A DNA stretch of 64,000 nt from Pantoea sp. At-9b (GCF_000175935.2 NC_014837.1:2604001-2668000); one strand, 5' to 3'; shown: positions 1 to 10,903, numbered from the stretch's first letter. The notes: a model not told the origin generated them from the sequence alone. Translations and numbers: made by a program.

Positions 1-469
1 GCAGATTAAGCAGATTGAGGATCTGACGCGTGAAGCGATGGGTTACTCCCAGACCCGTGGCGACAGCATCAACGTGGTGAACTCACCGTTCAATATGACG
101 GAGCCTGCCGGTGGCGACCTGCCCTTCTGGCAACAGCAGTCGTTCTTTGATCAGTTGATGAGCGCCGGTCGCTGGCTGCTGGTGGCGTTGGTTGCCTTCA
201 TCCTCTACCGCAAGCTGGTACGTCCGCAGATTATGCGTAAACGTGAGCAGGAACAGGCTGCCGCTGAAGCTGCTGCTGCCCGCGCTACTGCTCAGGAAGA
301 AGAACAAGCCTATAGCGTCCAGCTCAGCAAAGATGAACTGGATCAGGAACGCAAATCCACCAACCGCATGAGTGCGGAAGTGATGAGCCAGCGTATCCGC
401 GATATGTCTGAAAACGATCCACGCGTAGTTGCGCTGGTGATCCGTGAATGGATGAGTAACGAACTATGA
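1..469 (+). CDS. fliF: Flagellar MS-ring protein FliF, C-terminal part
   Basis: Only the last ~155 codons are present; the frame is open from base 2. FliF forms the MS ring in the inner membrane, the base on which the rotor and export apparatus assemble. Visible are the end of the periplasmic domain, a C-terminal membrane segment (around [17 protein letters not shown]) and an acidic cytoplasmic tail (ending REWMSNEL) of the kind that binds FliG. The stop overlaps the fliG start (ATGA), which implies translational coupling. The partner gene follows directly, so the assignment is secure although the 5' part lies outside the window. Confidence 0.97.
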   Translation, partial: QIKQIEDLTREAMGYSQTRGDSINVVNSPFNMTEPAGGDLPFWQQQSFFDQLMSAGRWLLVALVAFILYRKLVRPQIMRKREQEQAAAEAAAARATAQEEEQAYSVQLSKDELDQERKSTNRMSAEVMSQRIRDMSENDPRVVALVIREWMSNEL

Positions 470-1458
470 GTCTGACCGGTACTGAAAAAAGCGCCATTCT
501 GATGATGACCATTGGCGAGGACCGTGCGTCTGAGGTGTTCAAACACCTCAACCAGCGTGAAGTGCAGCATCTGAGTGCGGCCATGGCCAGCATGAAACAG
601 ATCTCACACAAGCAGCTGACTGAGGTGTTGCGTGAGTTTGAGCTGAATGCCGAGCAGTTTGCCGCGCTCAGTCTCAACTCCAACGAATACCTGCGCACCG
701 TGTTGGTCAAGGCGTTGGGCGAAGAGCGAGCTTCCAGTCTGTTGGAAGATATTCTCGAAACCCGCGAAACCACCAGCGGCATGGAAACGCTCAACTTTAT
801 GGAGCCGCAGGCGGCGGCGGACCTTATCCGCGACGAGCACCCGCAGATCATCGCCACCATCCTGGTCCACCTCAAGCGTGGTCAGGCGGCGGATATTCTG
901 GCGCTGTTCGACGAACGTCTGCGTCACGACGTGATGCTGCGTATCGCCACCTTCGGCGGCGTGCAGCCAGCGGCACTGGCCGAGCTGACCGAAGTGCTCA
1001 ACAGCCTGCTGGATGGCACCAACCTCAAGCGTGCGAAGATGGGCGGCGTGAGAACCGCAGCAGAAATTATCAACCTGATGAAAACCCAGCAGGAAGAGGC
1101 GGTTATCGAAGCCGTGCGCGACTTCGATGGCGAGCTGGCACAGAAGATCATCGACGAGATGTTCCTGTTCGAAAACCTGGTGGAAGTGGACGACCGCAGC
1201 ATCCAGCGTCTGTTGCAGGAAGTGGAGTCCGAGCAGTTGCTGATCGCCCTGAAGGGTGCCGAACAGCCGCTGCGCGAGAAGTTCCTCAAGAACATGTCGG
1301 CACGTGCGGCAGATATTCTGCGCGACGATCTCGCCAACCGTGGCCCGGTCCGTATGTCTGCGGTAGAAAACGAACAGAAAGCCATTCTGTTGGTGGTACG
1401 CCGTCTGGCAGAAGCCGGCGAAATGGTAATTGGTGGTGGCGAGGAAACCTATGTCTGA
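466..1458 (+). CDS. fliG: Flagellar motor switch protein FliG
   Basis: A 330-residue rotor protein, about the length of the E. coli protein (331). FliG sits on the cytoplasmic face of the MS ring, contacts FliF through its N-terminal domain and FliM through its middle domain, and carries the C-terminal charged helix that meets the stator. The family's EHPQ segment ([11 protein letters not shown], residues ~125-135) and the C-terminal charged region ([13 protein letters not shown]) are both visible. The start overlaps fliF by 4 nt and the end overlaps fliH by 8 nt, consistent with one operon. Confidence 0.98.
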   Translation: MSLTGTEKSAILMMTIGEDRASEVFKHLNQREVQHLSAAMASMKQISHKQLTEVLREFELNAEQFAALSLNSNEYLRTVLVKALGEERASSLLEDILETRETTSGMETLNFMEPQAAADLIRDEHPQIIATILVHLKRGQAADILALFDERLRHDVMLRIATFGGVQPAALAELTEVLNSLLDGTNLKRAKMGGVRTAAEIINLMKTQQEEAVIEAVRDFDGELAQKIIDEMFLFENLVEVDDRSIQRLLQEVESEQLLIALKGAEQPLREKFLKNMSARAADILRDDLANRGPVRMSAVENEQKAILLVVRRLAEAGEMVIGGGEETYV

Positions 1459-2152
1459 TGCCTTTTCTGCCCGTCCGTGGCAACGCTGGCAGCCTGATGA
1501 TTTAGGACGTTCATTCGATCCTGAGCCTGAAATCCTGCCGCTGGAGTCGATCAGCGACGAAGTGCTGAGTGCCGAAGATGAACAGCAACAACAGCTGGAG
1601 CGTCTGCAGCAGCAAATGCGCAAAGAGGCGCAGACGCAGGGCTACAGCGAAGGCTATCAGAAAGGTCACGCTGAATCTCAGCAACATGGCTACGACGCGG
1701 GTTTCCAGCAGGGTCTGGCTGATGCGCAGCAGCAGCAAGCGCCGTTGCAGGCGCGCATGCAGCAGTTGGTGACGGAATTCCAGCACACCCTGGAGTCGCT
1801 CGATAGCGTGATCGCTGCACGGCTGATGCAGCTGGCACTGGAAGCTGCGCGCACCGTTATCGGCCAGGCAACCACGGTCGATGGCAGCGCCCTGCTGCGC
1901 CAGATCCAGCAGTTGATTCAACAGGAGCCGATGTTCAGCGGGAAACCACAGCTGCGCGTTCACCCGGATGATCTGCAACGAATTGAGCAAACCCTCGGCC
2001 CAACGCTGGATCTGCACGGCTGGCGTCTGCTGGCCGACAGCAGCCTGCACCCTGGCGGCTGTAAACTCAGCGCCGAGGATGGCGATCTCGACGCCAGCGT
2101 GGCAACGCGCTGGCAGGAACTGTGCCGCCTGGCGGCACCAGGAGAGTTCTGA
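1451..2152 (+). CDS. fliH: Flagellar export ATPase regulator FliH
   Basis: A 233-residue cytoplasmic protein of the type III export apparatus. FliH binds and restrains the ATPase FliI and docks it to the C-ring. The Gln/Glu-rich helical first half (many EQQQQ/LQQQ runs) and the GYxxGxxxG spacing ([21 protein letters not shown]) are typical. I chose ATG 1451 ([10 protein letters not shown]) over the upstream in-frame GTG at 1430, because 1451 matches the usual FliH N-terminus and gives the short 8-nt overlap with fliG. It ends in a TGATG overlap with fliI. Confidence 0.96.
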   Translation: MSDAFSARPWQRWQPDDLGRSFDPEPEILPLESISDEVLSAEDEQQQQLERLQQQMRKEAQTQGYSEGYQKGHAESQQHGYDAGFQQGLADAQQQQAPLQARMQQLVTEFQHTLESLDSVIAARLMQLALEAARTVIGQATTVDGSALLRQIQQLIQQEPMFSGKPQLRVHPDDLQRIEQTLGPTLDLHGWRLLADSSLHPGGCKLSAEDGDLDASVATRWQELCRLAAPGEF

Positions 2153-3513
2153 TGAGTACGCGCCTCAATCGCTGGCTCGGGGCGCTGGACGCCTTCGAAG
2201 ACCGTATTTCTCAGGTGCAGACCGTGCGGCGCTATGGGCGTCTGGTTCGTGCCACCGGCCTGGTGCTGGAGGCCACCGGCCTGCAACTGCCGCTCGGTGC
2301 CACCTGCATTATTGAACGCCATGACGGTGCAACCATCACCGAAGTGGAAAGCGAAGTGGTTGGCTTTAACGGCCAGAAACTGTTTCTGATGCCGCTGGAA
2401 GAAGTGGACGGTATTTTACCGGGTGCGCGCGTCTATGCCCGCGTCACTGGCGATAATGCCCACAGCGGCAAACAGTTGTTACTCGGCCCACAACTGCTGG
2501 GCCGCGTGCTTGATGGCAGCGGCAAACCGCTGGATGGCTTACCCTCCCCGGATACGGGCTATCGTGCGCCATTAATCACCGCGCCATTCAACCCCTTACA
2601 ACGTACCCCGATTGAGGATGTGCTGGATACCGGCGTGCGCGCCATTAACGCCCTGCTCACCGTTGGTCGCGGCCAGCGTATGGGTTTGTTCGCCGGTTCT
2701 GGCGTCGGTAAAAGCGTGCTGCTCGGCATGATGGCGCGTTATACCAAAGCCGATGTGATCGTGGTTGGCCTGATTGGCGAACGTGGCCGTGAAGTGAAAG
2801 AGTTTATTGAAAACATTCTGGGTGCCGAAGGGCGTGCCCGCTCGGTGGTGATTGCGGCCCCGGCTGATGTCTCGCCGCTGCTACGGATGCAGGGCGCGGC
2901 CTATGCCACGCGCATCGCGGAAGATTTTCGCGATCGCGGTCAGCACGTGCTGCTGATTATGGACTCCCTCACCCGCTACGCCATGGCCCAGCGCGAGATC
3001 GCCTTGGCGATCGGGGAACCCCCTGCCACCAAAGGCTATCCACCCTCCGTCTTTGCCAAACTGCCTGCCCTGGTAGAACGCGCCGGTAACGGTACGCACG
3101 GCGGCGGTTCAATTACCGCGTTTTATACCGTGCTGACCGAAGGTGACGACCAGCAAGACCCGATCGCCGACTCCGCACGTGCGATTCTCGACGGTCATAT
3201 CGTGTTGTCGCGCCGTCTGGCGGAAGCCGGTCATTATCCGGCGATTGATATTGAAGCCTCGATCAGCCGTGCCATGACGGCGCTGATTGATGAAAACCAT
3301 TACGCCCGCGTGCGTCAGTTTAAACAACTGCTCTCCAGCTTCCAGCGCAACCGCGATCTGGTCAGCGTGGGCGCTTACGCCGCAGGTAGCGATCCGATGC
3401 TGGATCGGGCCATTAAGCTCTATCCACAGATGGAAGCCTTCCTGCAACAGGGGATTTTCGAACGCAGCGACTACGACGATGCCTGTCTGCATTTACAGGC
3501 GATGTTCGGTTAA
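2152..3513 (+). CDS. fliI: Flagellum-specific export ATPase FliI
   Basis: A 453-residue F1-beta-like ATPase that energises substrate delivery to the flagellar type III secretion gate. Walker A is GSGVGKSV (around residue 173), followed by Walker B LLIMDS and the arginine-finger region [14 protein letters not shown]. The start was set to ATG 2152 ([10 protein letters not shown]), which overlaps the fliH stop; the longer open frame from 2122 would run 30 nt into fliH. It acts with FliH and FliJ, both neighbours here. Confidence 0.98.
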   Translation: MSTRLNRWLGALDAFEDRISQVQTVRRYGRLVRATGLVLEATGLQLPLGATCIIERHDGATITEVESEVVGFNGQKLFLMPLEEVDGILPGARVYARVTGDNAHSGKQLLLGPQLLGRVLDGSGKPLDGLPSPDTGYRAPLITAPFNPLQRTPIEDVLDTGVRAINALLTVGRGQRMGLFAGSGVGKSVLLGMMARYTKADVIVVGLIGERGREVKEFIENILGAEGRARSVVIAAPADVSPLLRMQGAAYATRIAEDFRDRGQHVLLIMDSLTRYAMAQREIALAIGEPPATKGYPPSVFAKLPALVERAGNGTHGGGSITAFYTVLTEGDDQQDPIADSARAILDGHIVLSRRLAEAGHYPAIDIEASISRAMTALIDENHYARVRQFKQLLSSFQRNRDLVSVGAYAAGSDPMLDRAIKLYPQMEAFLQQGIFERSDYDDACLHLQAMFG

Positions 3514-3535
3514 CGCTGCGTGAAGGGGGATTGCA

Positions 3536-3979
3536 ATGAAAACGGCCAATGCTATCGATACATTGCGCGACCTGGCAGAACAGGACCTGGAGAAAGCGGT
3601 CATCCACCTCGGTGATATGCGTCGCGGCCACCAGCAAGCTGACGAGCAGCTGCATATGCTGCTCGATTACCAGGATGAGTATCGCAACAAGCTCAATCAG
3701 GATATGTCTGGCGGTATCGCCAGCACCCGCTGGACCAACTATCACCAATTTATTCAGACGCTGGAAAAAGCCATTGAGCAGCATCGTCAGCAGTTGCTGC
3801 AATGGAGCCAGCGCCTCGATCAGGCGCTCAATAATTGGCGCGAAAAGCAAAAACGGCTCAATGCCTACCAAACGCTGATTACCCGCGCCGCTGAAAACGC
3901 ATTACGACAAGAAAACCGTCTCGACCAGAAACGGATGGATGAATACGCCCAACGGGCCGCATTGAGGAAAGGCGAATGA
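3536..3979 (+). CDS. fliJ: Flagellar export chaperone FliJ
   Basis: A 147-residue, almost wholly alpha-helical coiled-coil protein, the same length as E. coli FliJ. It is the gamma-subunit-like stalk of the FliI hexamer and escorts chaperone-substrate complexes. The sequence has no predicted membrane segment and is rich in Gln, Arg and Leu. It lies 22 nt after fliI, with a GGGGATTGCA ribosome site, and overlaps fliK by 4 nt (ATGA). Confidence 0.95.
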   Translation: MKTANAIDTLRDLAEQDLEKAVIHLGDMRRGHQQADEQLHMLLDYQDEYRNKLNQDMSGGIASTRWTNYHQFIQTLEKAIEQHRQQLLQWSQRLDQALNNWREKQKRLNAYQTLITRAAENALRQENRLDQKRMDEYAQRAALRKGE

Positions 3980-5262
3980 TTACGCTGCCAACACTCGTTA
4001 CACAAACCGCCAGTTCGGGAGAGGCAGATACTTCAGCCTCAACGGACATTCTGCAGGGGGTGGAAAACCTACCGCAGGACTTCGTGACCGCACTGGGCAA
4101 TCAGTTATTGACGCTGGCAAAGCAACAAGGCACCGGCGTGCAATCGGCTGATTCATCAGCAGAAAGCGATGAAAAATCCAGCAAAGGTGTCTCACTGAGT
4201 GCGCTGATGGAAGCACTGGACAAACCAGAGACCCTGAACGCACTTTTACAGCCGGAAAATATTAAAGCCACGCTGAAATCAGCCGATGATAAGGATAAGA
4301 GTGAGGCAAGTTCGTTAAGCGCCAGCGACTTACAGAATGTTCAGGCCCTGTTTGCCATGTTACCGGCCGCAGTGGAAGATCGTACCACACAGACGGCAGC
4401 GACGAACGTATTGAGTGAGAACACCAGCGACAGTCGTGCCAGTCTGAACAATACGTTACTGAGCGCGTTGACGCGTCAGGCAAAGGATGAGCAGCCGGAG
4501 ACTACGGCAGCCACCACGCCGACGGCAACCACCGCCGTGACGAAGAAAACCAGCGATATCGCCGATGCGTTAAGCGCGCAGACCACGACAACGCAGGCCA
4601 GCAGCACGACCAGTACCAGTGCGACCAACAGCACCGCCCTGACGCTGGATGAGAGTTTTCAGCAGGTGCTGAGTACGCTAAGTAAACCGGATGATAAACG
4701 TGATCTGAGCAGTACTGACACGACCACACCGGTGACCAGTGCACCGCTGAGCAGTAGCAGCACACTGACCAGTAGCACCGCGTCGACCAGCACCACGCCG
4801 TCGACACCGATGCTCAATGCGCAACTTGGCACGTCGGAATGGCAACAGGCATTGAGTCAGCAGATTGTGATGTTCAGTCGCAACGGCCAGCAGAACGCGG
4901 AGTTGCGTCTGCACCCGGAGGACCTGGGTGCAATTCAGATCAGCCTGACCCTGGATAAGGATCAGGCACAGTTGAATATGGTTTCCAGCCACAGCCATGT
5001 GAGGGCCGCGCTGGAAGCGGCTCTCCCACAGCTGAAAACGGCGCTGGCGGAGAGCGGTATAAACCTGGGACAGAGTAATGTCAGCAGCGACGCTTCCGCA
5101 CAAGGCCAGAATTATCAGGGTCAGCAGGAAGGTCGCCGTGATGGCCAGCACGGCAGCTTTACCCTCTCCCAGGACAGTGAAAACGAGATAACGCCTATTG
5201 CCGTCCCGGCAGCCCTCCAGGCGCGCGCGACCGGCAACGGCGCTGTCGATATCTTTGCCTGA
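3976..5262 (+). CDS. fliK: Flagellar hook-length control protein FliK
   Basis: A 428-residue secreted molecular ruler that sets hook length and triggers the substrate-specificity switch. It is longer than the ~375-residue E. coli protein. The extra length is a Thr/Ser-rich low-complexity linker around residues 170-280 with many TTT, STS and TAT runs. The conserved C-terminal domain ([15 protein letters not shown], around residue 315; later [13 protein letters not shown]) identifies the family. It is the last gene of the fliF-K run, and a gap with an inverted repeat separates it from fliL. Confidence 0.95.
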   Translation: MITLPTLVTQTASSGEADTSASTDILQGVENLPQDFVTALGNQLLTLAKQQGTGVQSADSSAESDEKSSKGVSLSALMEALDKPETLNALLQPENIKATLKSADDKDKSEASSLSASDLQNVQALFAMLPAAVEDRTTQTAATNVLSENTSDSRASLNNTLLSALTRQAKDEQPETTAATTPTATTAVTKKTSDIADALSAQTTTTQASSTTSTSATNSTALTLDESFQQVLSTLSKPDDKRDLSSTDTTTPVTSAPLSSSSTLTSSTASTSTTPSTPMLNAQLGTSEWQQALSQQIVMFSRNGQQNAELRLHPEDLGAIQISLTLDKDQAQLNMVSSHSHVRAALEAALPQLKTALAESGINLGQSNVSSDASAQGQNYQGQQEGRRDGQHGSFTLSQDSENEITPIAVPAALQARATGNGAVDIFA

Positions 5263-5292
5263 CAGCGGCTAACGCTGAAGGTAAGCGTAAAA

Positions 5293-5332
5293 CCCGCGTC
5301 TTTTCTTCCCATTGTTTGACTTAAGACGCGGG
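5293..5332. repeat. Inverted repeat between fliK and fliL
   Basis: CCCGCGTCTT (5293-5302) and AAGACGCGGG (5323-5332) are perfect 10-nt inverted arms around a 20-nt loop. It sits in the only gap of the flagellar block, between the fliF-K run and the fliL-R run, where enterobacteria have a separate class II promoter. It could be a weak terminator or attenuator for fliK transcripts; there is no T-run after it. Function is inference. Confidence 0.5.
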
Positions 5333-5391
5333 ATAATCTGTCCAGGCGAGCCGAAAGGCTTGCCCATAATTCACAGGAAGTAACTGCAAAC

Positions 5392-5877
5392 ATGTCTGAT
5401 AACGCGAAAGCTAAAGGCCGCAAACGTTCAATATTAATTCCGGTGTTACTGATTGTGACGCTGGCCGCTTGCAGCGTGGCAGGCTATGCAGTCTGGCGAA
5501 TGATGAATAAACACGAGGGCGATAAACCGGAAGTGGCGAAAGTAGAGCCACCCCCTGCCCCCGTATTTTTTGCAATGGATACTTTTACGGTTAACCTGGT
5601 CAATCCTGACAACGATCCTGACCGTGTGCTGTACGTGGGCTTCACGCTGCGTCTGCCCGATGAGGACACCCGACGTCGGCTGAATGACTACCTGCCGGAA
5701 GTGCGCAGCCGCCTGCTGTTGCTGCTCTCGCGTCAAAGCGCTGCTGCGCTGGCGACCGAGCAAGGCAAGCAGGCCCTGGTTGATCAGATCAAACAGGTGC
5801 TGGCACCGCCGCTGGTAAAAGGTCAACCTCCGCAGGTGGTCAGTGACGTGCTGTTTACCGCCTTCATTTTGAGGTGA
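5392..5877 (+). CDS. fliL: Flagellar basal body-associated protein FliL
   Basis: A 161-residue single-pass inner-membrane protein with a short basic cytoplasmic N-terminus, a membrane segment at about residues 14-34 ([23 protein letters not shown]), and a periplasmic stomatin-like domain with FTVNLVN and [10 protein letters not shown]. FliL surrounds stator units and supports torque, especially on surfaces. An AGGAAG site precedes the ATG. It is the first gene of the fliLMNOPQR run. Confidence 0.96.
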   Translation: MSDNAKAKGRKRSILIPVLLIVTLAACSVAGYAVWRMMNKHEGDKPEVAKVEPPPAPVFFAMDTFTVNLVNPDNDPDRVLYVGFTLRLPDEDTRRRLNDYLPEVRSRLLLLLSRQSAAALATEQGKQALVDQIKQVLAPPLVKGQPPQVVSDVLFTAFILR

Positions 5878-5881
5878 TTTA

Positions 5882-6889
5882 ATGGGCGATAGCATTCTCT
5901 CCCAGGCTGAGATTGACGCGCTGCTCAATGGCGACAGTGACAGCGCGGAAGTAGAGAAGAGTTCCACCGGGGGCGATGGTGATATTCGCCCCTATGATCC
6001 CAATACCCAGCGACGCGTTGTTCGTGAACGTTTGCAGGCGCTGGAGATCATCAATGAGCGTTTTGCCCGTCACTTTCGTATGGCGCTGTTTAACCTGTTG
6101 CGCCGCAGCCCGGATATTAGCGTCGGTGCGATCAAGATTCAGCCGTACCATGAGTTTGCCCGCAACCTGCCGGTGCCAACTAACCTGAACTTGATCCACC
6201 TGAAACCGCTGCGCGGCACTGCGCTGGTGGTGTTCTCGCCGAGTCTGGTATTTATCGCCGTGGATAACCTGTTCGGTGGCGATGGTCGCTTCCCTACCAA
6301 AGTGGAAGGCCGCGAATTTACCCATACCGAGCAGCGCGTCATTCGCCGCATGCTGAAGCTGGCGCTGGAAGGCTACAGCGACGCCTGGAAAGCGATTTAC
6401 CCGCTGGATGTGGAGTATGTCCGTTCTGAGATGCAGGTGAAGTTCACCAACATCACCACCTCACCGAACGATATCGTGGTCAACACCCCGTTCCAGGTTG
6501 AGATTGGTAACCTGGTGGGTGAATTTAATATCTGTATTCCGTTTTCGATGATTGAGCCGCTGCGCGAGCTGCTGGTCAATCCCCCACTGGAGAACTCACG
6601 TCAGGAAGATAACCACTGGCGCGACAACCTGGTGAAACAGGTGCAGCACTCGGAGCTGGAGCTGATTGCCCACTTCGCGGATGTATCGCTGCGTCTGTCA
6701 CGAATTTTGCAACTGAAACCTGGTGACGTCCTGCCCATTGAGAAGCCGGATCGCATCATCGCACACGTAGATGGCGTACCCGTGCTCACCAGCCAGTACG
6801 GCACGTTAAACGGCCAGTATGCGCTGCGTGTCGAGCACCTGATTAACCCGATTTTGAATTCGCTGAATGAGGAACAGCCCAATGAGTGA
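5882..6889 (+). CDS. fliM: Flagellar motor switch protein FliM
   Basis: A 335-residue C-ring protein. The N-terminal peptide (DSILSQAEIDALLNG) is the CheY-P binding segment. The middle CheC-like domain has the conserved GG pair in DNLFGGDGRFPT, and the C-terminal SpoA-like domain pairs with FliN. It turns phospho-CheY binding into rotor reversal. It starts 4 nt after fliL and overlaps the fliN start by 8 nt. Confidence 0.98.
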   Translation: MGDSILSQAEIDALLNGDSDSAEVEKSSTGGDGDIRPYDPNTQRRVVRERLQALEIINERFARHFRMALFNLLRRSPDISVGAIKIQPYHEFARNLPVPTNLNLIHLKPLRGTALVVFSPSLVFIAVDNLFGGDGRFPTKVEGREFTHTEQRVIRRMLKLALEGYSDAWKAIYPLDVEYVRSEMQVKFTNITTSPNDIVVNTPFQVEIGNLVGEFNICIPFSMIEPLRELLVNPPLENSRQEDNHWRDNLVKQVQHSELELIAHFADVSLRLSRILQLKPGDVLPIEKPDRIIAHVDGVPVLTSQYGTLNGQYALRVEHLINPILNSLNEEQPNE

Positions 6890-7292
6890 CAGCAAGAAAC
6901 CGTCCGATGACGACATCTCCGCGGACGATCTGTGGGCTGCAGCAATGAATGAGCAGGCGGCAACCAGCGCGCCGGAGCAAAGCGAAGCCGTATTCAAGTC
7001 GCTCGACGGTAGCGGTGCCAGCGGATCATTGCAGGACATCGACCTGATCATGGATATCCCGGTCAAACTGACCGTGGAACTGGGTCGTACCAAAATGACC
7101 ATCAAAGAGCTGCTGCGTCTGACGCAGGGTTCCGTGGTGGCCCTTGATGGTCTGGCCGGTGAACCGCTGGATATTCTGATCAACGGTTACCTGATTGCCC
7201 AAGGTGAAGTGGTGGTGGTGAACGATAAATATGGCGTGCGTATCACCGATATCATCACCCCGTCTGAACGTATGCGTCGTCTGAGCCGCTAA
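6882..7292 (+). CDS. fliN: Flagellar motor switch protein FliN
   Basis: A 136-residue protein with an acidic variable N-terminus and a C-terminal SpoA domain (IPVKLTVELGRTKM, then LDGLAGEPLDILING and VVNDKYGVRITDI). It forms the bottom of the C-ring with FliM and helps dock FliH. ATG 6882 (MSDSKKPSDD) was chosen over an in-frame start at 6867, because 6882 gives the normal length and a short overlap with fliM. Confidence 0.97.
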   Translation: MSDSKKPSDDDISADDLWAAAMNEQAATSAPEQSEAVFKSLDGSGASGSLQDIDLIMDIPVKLTVELGRTKMTIKELLRLTQGSVVALDGLAGEPLDILINGYLIAQGEVVVVNDKYGVRITDIITPSERMRRLSR

Positions 7293-7294
7293 GT

Positions 7295-7690
7295 ATGTTG
7301 AAGAACGCGCAAACGGTACAACCTGCCAGCCACAGCCAACCGGTGGTGTCAGCCGGTTCGGTGATTGGTCAGGTCAGCAGCGTGCTGGCGGTGATTGTAT
7401 TACTGATCCTCGCCTGTGGCTGGCTGGCCCGCCGTCTCGGTTTTGCGCCGAAAGCGGTAAGCGGCCAGGCGCTGAAAGTCAGTGCCAGCGTCCAGGTCGG
7501 CCAACGCGAACGTGTGGTGATTGTCGATACCCATGATGCCCGTCTGGTGCTCGGTGTCACCGCACAGCAGATTACCCACCTGCACAGCCTGCCACCGCTG
7601 GCTCCGGAAGACCGTGTTGCGCAACCTGCACCGCAGGATTTTCGTCAGCTATTACAGACTCTGGTTAAACGTCCCGGAAAACCCCAATGA
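7295..7690 (+). CDS. fliO: Flagellar export protein FliO
   Basis: A 131-residue inner-membrane protein with a single strong membrane segment at about residues 27-48 ([19 protein letters not shown]), followed by a cytoplasmic SH3-like part ([18 protein letters not shown]). FliO is an assembly factor for the FliPQR export gate and is the least conserved protein of this set. It lies 2 nt after fliN and overlaps fliP by 4 nt. Confidence 0.94.
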   Translation: MLKNAQTVQPASHSQPVVSAGSVIGQVSSVLAVIVLLILACGWLARRLGFAPKAVSGQALKVSASVQVGQRERVVIVDTHDARLVLGVTAQQITHLHSLPPLAPEDRVAQPAPQDFRQLLQTLVKRPGKPQ

Positions 7691-8421
7691 TGCGTCGCTT
7701 GCTTCCCCTTCTGCCGCTGTTACTGCTGGCACCGGTTGCGCATGCGCAACTGCCAGGCCTGGTAAGCCATCCGCTGGCAAATGGTGGCCAGAGTTGGTCG
7801 CTGCCGGTGCAGACGCTGGTTTTTATCACCTCACTGACCTTTATTCCGGCCGTGCTGCTGATGATGACCAGTTTCACCCGCATCATTATTGTGTTCGGTT
7901 TGTTGCGCAACGCGCTTGGCACGCCCTCCGCACCGCCAAACCAGGTGCTGGTCGGTCTGGCGTTATTTCTCACCTTCTTCATCATGGCACCGACGTTCGA
8001 CAAGATTTATTCCGACGCCTATCTGCCGTTCAGTCAGGACAAGATCAGCATGGATGTCGCCATTGATAAAGGCGCACAACCGCTGCGTGAGTTTATGCTG
8101 CGTCAGACGCGTGAAGCCGATTTGGCACTGTTTGCCCGTCTGGCGAATACGCCGCCCATTGAGGGGCCGGAAGCGGTGCCGATGCGCATCCTGCTGCCTG
8201 CTTATGTCACCAGCGAGCTGAAAACGGCCTTCCAGATTGGTTTTACCGTGTTTATTCCGTTCCTGATCATCGATCTGGTGGTTGCCAGCGTGTTGATGGC
8301 GCTGGGGATGATGATGGTCCCCCCCGCAACCATTTCGCTGCCCTTCAAGCTAATGCTGTTTGTCCTGGTGGATGGCTGGCAATTGCTGGTGGGTTCGCTG
8401 GCGCAAAGTTTCTATTCCTGA
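7687..8421 (+). CDS. fliP: Flagellar biosynthesis protein FliP
   Basis: A 244-residue export-gate protein. It has a cleavable signal sequence ([13 protein letters not shown], residues ~6-20), which is characteristic of FliP, then four hydrophobic segments and the family signatures [18 protein letters not shown] and [13 protein letters not shown]. Five FliP subunits form the core of the export gate with FliQ and FliR, encoded next. Confidence 0.98.
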   Translation: MMRRLLPLLPLLLLAPVAHAQLPGLVSHPLANGGQSWSLPVQTLVFITSLTFIPAVLLMMTSFTRIIIVFGLLRNALGTPSAPPNQVLVGLALFLTFFIMAPTFDKIYSDAYLPFSQDKISMDVAIDKGAQPLREFMLRQTREADLALFARLANTPPIEGPEAVPMRILLPAYVTSELKTAFQIGFTVFIPFLIIDLVVASVLMALGMMMVPPATISLPFKLMLFVLVDGWQLLVGSLAQSFYS

Positions 8422-8431
8422 GGAGTGCAAC

Positions 8432-8701
8432 ATGACACCCGAATCGGTAATGGTAATGGGGCAGGACGCAATGCGTGTTGCGCTGCTGTTGGCCGCGCCA
8501 ATGTTGTTGGTGGCGCTGGTTAGCGGCCTGATCATCAGCCTGTTGCAGGCGGCGACGCAGGTCAACGAACAAACCCTGTCGTTTATTCCCAAGATTCTTG
8601 CGGTGGCGGCCACGGCAGTGATCGCCGGTCCGTGGATGCTCAATCTGATCCTGGATTACATGCGCACCCTGTTTAGCAACCTGCCTTACATCATCGGTTA
8701 A
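8432..8701 (+). CDS. fliQ: Flagellar biosynthesis protein FliQ
   Basis: An 89-residue protein with two membrane segments, exactly the family length ([10 protein letters not shown] start; [22 protein letters not shown] is the conserved inter-helix stretch). An AGGAGTGCAAC site places the start at 8432; the in-frame ATG at 8360 lies inside fliP and is not used. It shares one base with the fliR start (TAATG). Confidence 0.97.
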   Translation: MTPESVMVMGQDAMRVALLLAAPMLLVALVSGLIISLLQAATQVNEQTLSFIPKILAVAATAVIAGPWMLNLILDYMRTLFSNLPYIIG

Positions 8702-9489
8702 TGATTAACCTCGACAGCAGCCAATTGGTCCATTGGGTCAGTCAATTTTTCTGGCCGATGGTACGTTTGCTGGCGTTGTTTGCCAGTGCTCCGGTGTTGA
8801 GCGAAAAAAGCATCCCGAATCGCGTCAAGATTGGTCTGGCAGTCCTCACCACCTGGATTTTGATGCCGCTGCTGCCACCGGTAGAAACCACCCTGTTCAC
8901 AGCAGCCGGCTTCTGGCTGCTGCTGCAACAAATTCTGATTGGTGTTGGTCTGGGTCTGACCATGCAGTTTGCCTTTGGCGCAGTGCGTATGGCGGGCGAA
9001 GTGATTGGCTTGCAGATGGGGTTATCGTTCGCCACCTTCTTTGATCCAGGTAGTCGTCTGAATATGCCGGTGCTGGCCCGAATTCTTGATATGCTGGCGA
9101 TGCTGCTGTTCCTGACCTTCAACGGCCATCTGTGGCTGATATCCATGCTGGTCGACAGTTTTCACACCATGCCGATCAGCGATCACCCGCTAAATGCCAA
9201 CGCGTTTATGGCACTGGTCAAAGCCGCGGGATTAATTTTCCTTAACGGCATGATGTTAGCCCTGCCATTAATCGTTCTACTCCTCACGCTCAATATGGCC
9301 CTGGGTTTGTTAAACCGTGTTACACCACAGTTATCAGTTTTCGTTGTTGGCTTCCCGATCACCTTAACTGTGGGGATCTTGAGTCTCGGTCTGATGATGC
9401 CGCTCCTTGCACCTTTCTGTGAACATCTCTTCAGCGAAGTCTTTGATTTGCTCGCTCAGTTCATGTCAGAACTGTCCCACGCGGGATGA
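8701..9489 (+). CDS. fliR: Flagellar biosynthesis protein FliR
   Basis: A 262-residue polytopic membrane protein, the last component of the export gate. Typical segments include [19 protein letters not shown] and the C-terminal pair of hydrophobic helices. It ends the fliLMNOPQR run; no clear terminator follows, and the next 600 bases are an AT-rich regulatory region before rcsA. Gene order fliR-rcsA is as in E. coli. Confidence 0.97.
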   Translation: MINLDSSQLVHWVSQFFWPMVRLLALFASAPVLSEKSIPNRVKIGLAVLTTWILMPLLPPVETTLFTAAGFWLLLQQILIGVGLGLTMQFAFGAVRMAGEVIGLQMGLSFATFFDPGSRLNMPVLARILDMLAMLLFLTFNGHLWLISMLVDSFHTMPISDHPLNANAFMALVKAAGLIFLNGMMLALPLIVLLLTLNMALGLLNRVTPQLSVFVVGFPITLTVGILSLGLMMPLLAPFCEHLFSEVFDLLAQFMSELSHAG

Positions 9490-10117
9490 TTAACGATTCT
9501 GTAGCCGTTCTTAAGTGATAGTTAAGCATTCAAAATCTATTTGTGCATTTTTCGAACCATATTTCTCAGAAATCAACTGAGGAAATTCTGATAAATGCGC
9601 ATTTCTGGTGAAAATTATTCTTATTAAACCGCGCTTCAAGTATTTTAGTCAGACGAATCCTACAGTGCCTAAGCGTGTGGATTCGTTGAGAAAATGCCCA
9701 AAATATTGTTTTTCAACAAAAAAAATTTAACAGCGATTTTTCTTGTAAGAAAACCTTTTTTACGGCATTGTCAACACTCGCTGATACGTCACACTTTCGT
9801 ATTTCAAATGTTTTTAAGATTTGTCCTATCAGATTTGTCTGTGACATGCGCGATAGTGACATGGCTCGCAAAAATGAGCGATTTAAGTACTTAAAGCAAA
9901 TTCCCGGCGATTCCCACTATCGCGGGGACAAGAGTGACGTTGAAGTAACACAACAAACTTCGCAGAACGGATCAGGGAAGAGTCATGATGGCGCACGGGT
10001 TTACTCCGCCAGACTGCTGAGCAGAATAAAAAAGTGTCTTTGGAAATCTCTCTCGTACCGCAAACGCGTAATTCATCGTTGATTTAAACGGATAACAAAT
10101 TGGTGAGGGTCGCTAAC
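9490..10117. other. AT-rich rcsA upstream region without a convincing gene
   Basis: About 630 bases, clearly more AT-rich than the flanks. Two open frames on the plus strand (to 66 and 104 codons) lack recognisable domains, have weak ribosome sites and an unusual residue mix, so I do not call them genes. In E. coli the rcsA promoter is H-NS silenced and auto-activated by RcsAB; the AT-richness and the RcsAB-like box at 9578 fit such a control region. Confidence 0.5.
9578..9591 (+). promoter_or_regulatory. Candidate RcsAB box upstream of rcsA
   Basis: TGAGGAAATTCTGA agrees with 13 of 14 positions of the RcsAB consensus TRVGAAWAWTSYGR known from Erwinia capsule promoters. It lies about 525 bp before the rcsA start, rather far for direct activation unless the leader is long. 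A second, weaker match is GAAAATTATTCTTA at 9610-9623. Autoregulation of rcsA is known in E. coli; the site here is a prediction. Confidence 0.4.
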
Positions 10118-10753
10118 ATGCCAACGATTATTATGGATTCATGCAACTACACACGCCTGGGATTATCGGACTATATGTCCGCAAAAGGAGTTAAAAAGAA
10201 AAATATTACTTCCGTGTCTGACATCGAACAATTGCAACAACGATGCGAGCAGCTTAAACCCGGAGTCGTATTTATTAACGAAGAGTGTTTCATTCATGAA
10301 TCCGATTCCAGCGATCGTATTCGCGGCATTATCATGCAGCACCCTGACACCTTATTTTTCATCTTCATGGCGATCTCGAACATCCATTTTGAGGAATATC
10401 TCTACGTTCGTAAGAACCTGATTATTACGTCAAAATCGATTAAAACATCGACCCTGGATTCCCTACTCGGCACCTATCTGCAAAAGAAACTCAATGCAGC
10501 GCCGCGAATTTCGGCTGGACTTGACATTCATCCTCTGACATTAAGCCAGACCGAATCGAATATGCTAAAAATGTGGATGTCAGGACATGACACCATTCAG
10601 ATTTCAGACAAGATGCAAATTAAGGCGAAAACAGTTTCGTCACATAAAGGTAATATTAAACGCAAAATCAAGACCCACAATAAACAGGTTATTTACCATG
10701 TTGTGCGTCTGACCGATAATGTTACCTCTGGGATCTATGTCAACGTGCGATAA
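10118..10753 (+). CDS. rcsA: Capsule synthesis transcription regulator RcsA
   Basis: A 211-residue LuxR-type regulator that pairs with RcsB to activate capsule (colanic acid/amylovoran-like) genes and repress flhDC. The N-terminus ([20 protein letters not shown]) and the nearly invariant C-terminal HTH ([20 protein letters not shown], residues ~170-190) match the E. coli protein closely. ATG 10118 is chosen over a TTG 18 nt upstream. Its place directly after the flagellar genes is conserved and sits well with its role in switching from motility to capsule. RcsA is a Lon substrate in E. coli. Confidence 0.97.
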   Translation: MPTIIMDSCNYTRLGLSDYMSAKGVKKKNITSVSDIEQLQQRCEQLKPGVVFINEECFIHESDSSDRIRGIIMQHPDTLFFIFMAISNIHFEEYLYVRKNLIITSKSIKTSTLDSLLGTYLQKKLNAAPRISAGLDIHPLTLSQTESNMLKMWMSGHDTIQISDKMQIKAKTVSSHKGNIKRKIKTHNKQVIYHVVRLTDNVTSGIYVNVR

Positions 10754-10770
10754 TTTCCCTCGGCAAAAAT

Positions 10771-10801
10771 AAGGGCTAATCAGCAGATTGGCCCTTTTTT
10801 G
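10771..10801 (+). terminator. Rho-independent terminator of rcsA
   Basis: GGGCTAATC / GATTGGCCC forms a hairpin with one unpaired base on each arm and a four-base loop, followed directly by TTTTTTGTTTTT. It lies 18 nt after the rcsA stop. Confidence 0.85.
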
Positions 10802-10840
10802 TTTTTATCCAATTTGAGATGTAGATCCCACTCTGCTGGC

Positions 10841-10867
10841 TAAGCCTTTCCCCTTCCTTGCCGATGT
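10841..10867 (+). promoter_or_regulatory. Sigma-28 (FliA) promoter of the chemoreceptor gene
   Basis: TAAGCCTT, an 11-nt spacer, then GCCGATGT. Against the FliA consensus TAAAGTTT-N11-GCCGATAA this is 5/8 and 6/8 with exact spacing. It lies 36 nt before the receptor start codon, the arrangement expected for class III flagellar genes. Confidence 0.75.
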
Positions 10868-10903
10868 TAGCTTCAGAACACCAACCTATATGAGAGCAAG
10901 GAT

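Noticed and set aside
604..1623. 339-codon open frame antisense to fliG
   Set aside because: Mirror of a highly conserved gene in a GC-rich region; residue mix is typical of shadow frames (rich in Gln, His, Leu) and it has no domain.
9768..10082. 104-codon frame upstream of rcsA
   Set aside because: AT-rich regulatory region, no convincing ribosome site, basic random-looking product, no family.
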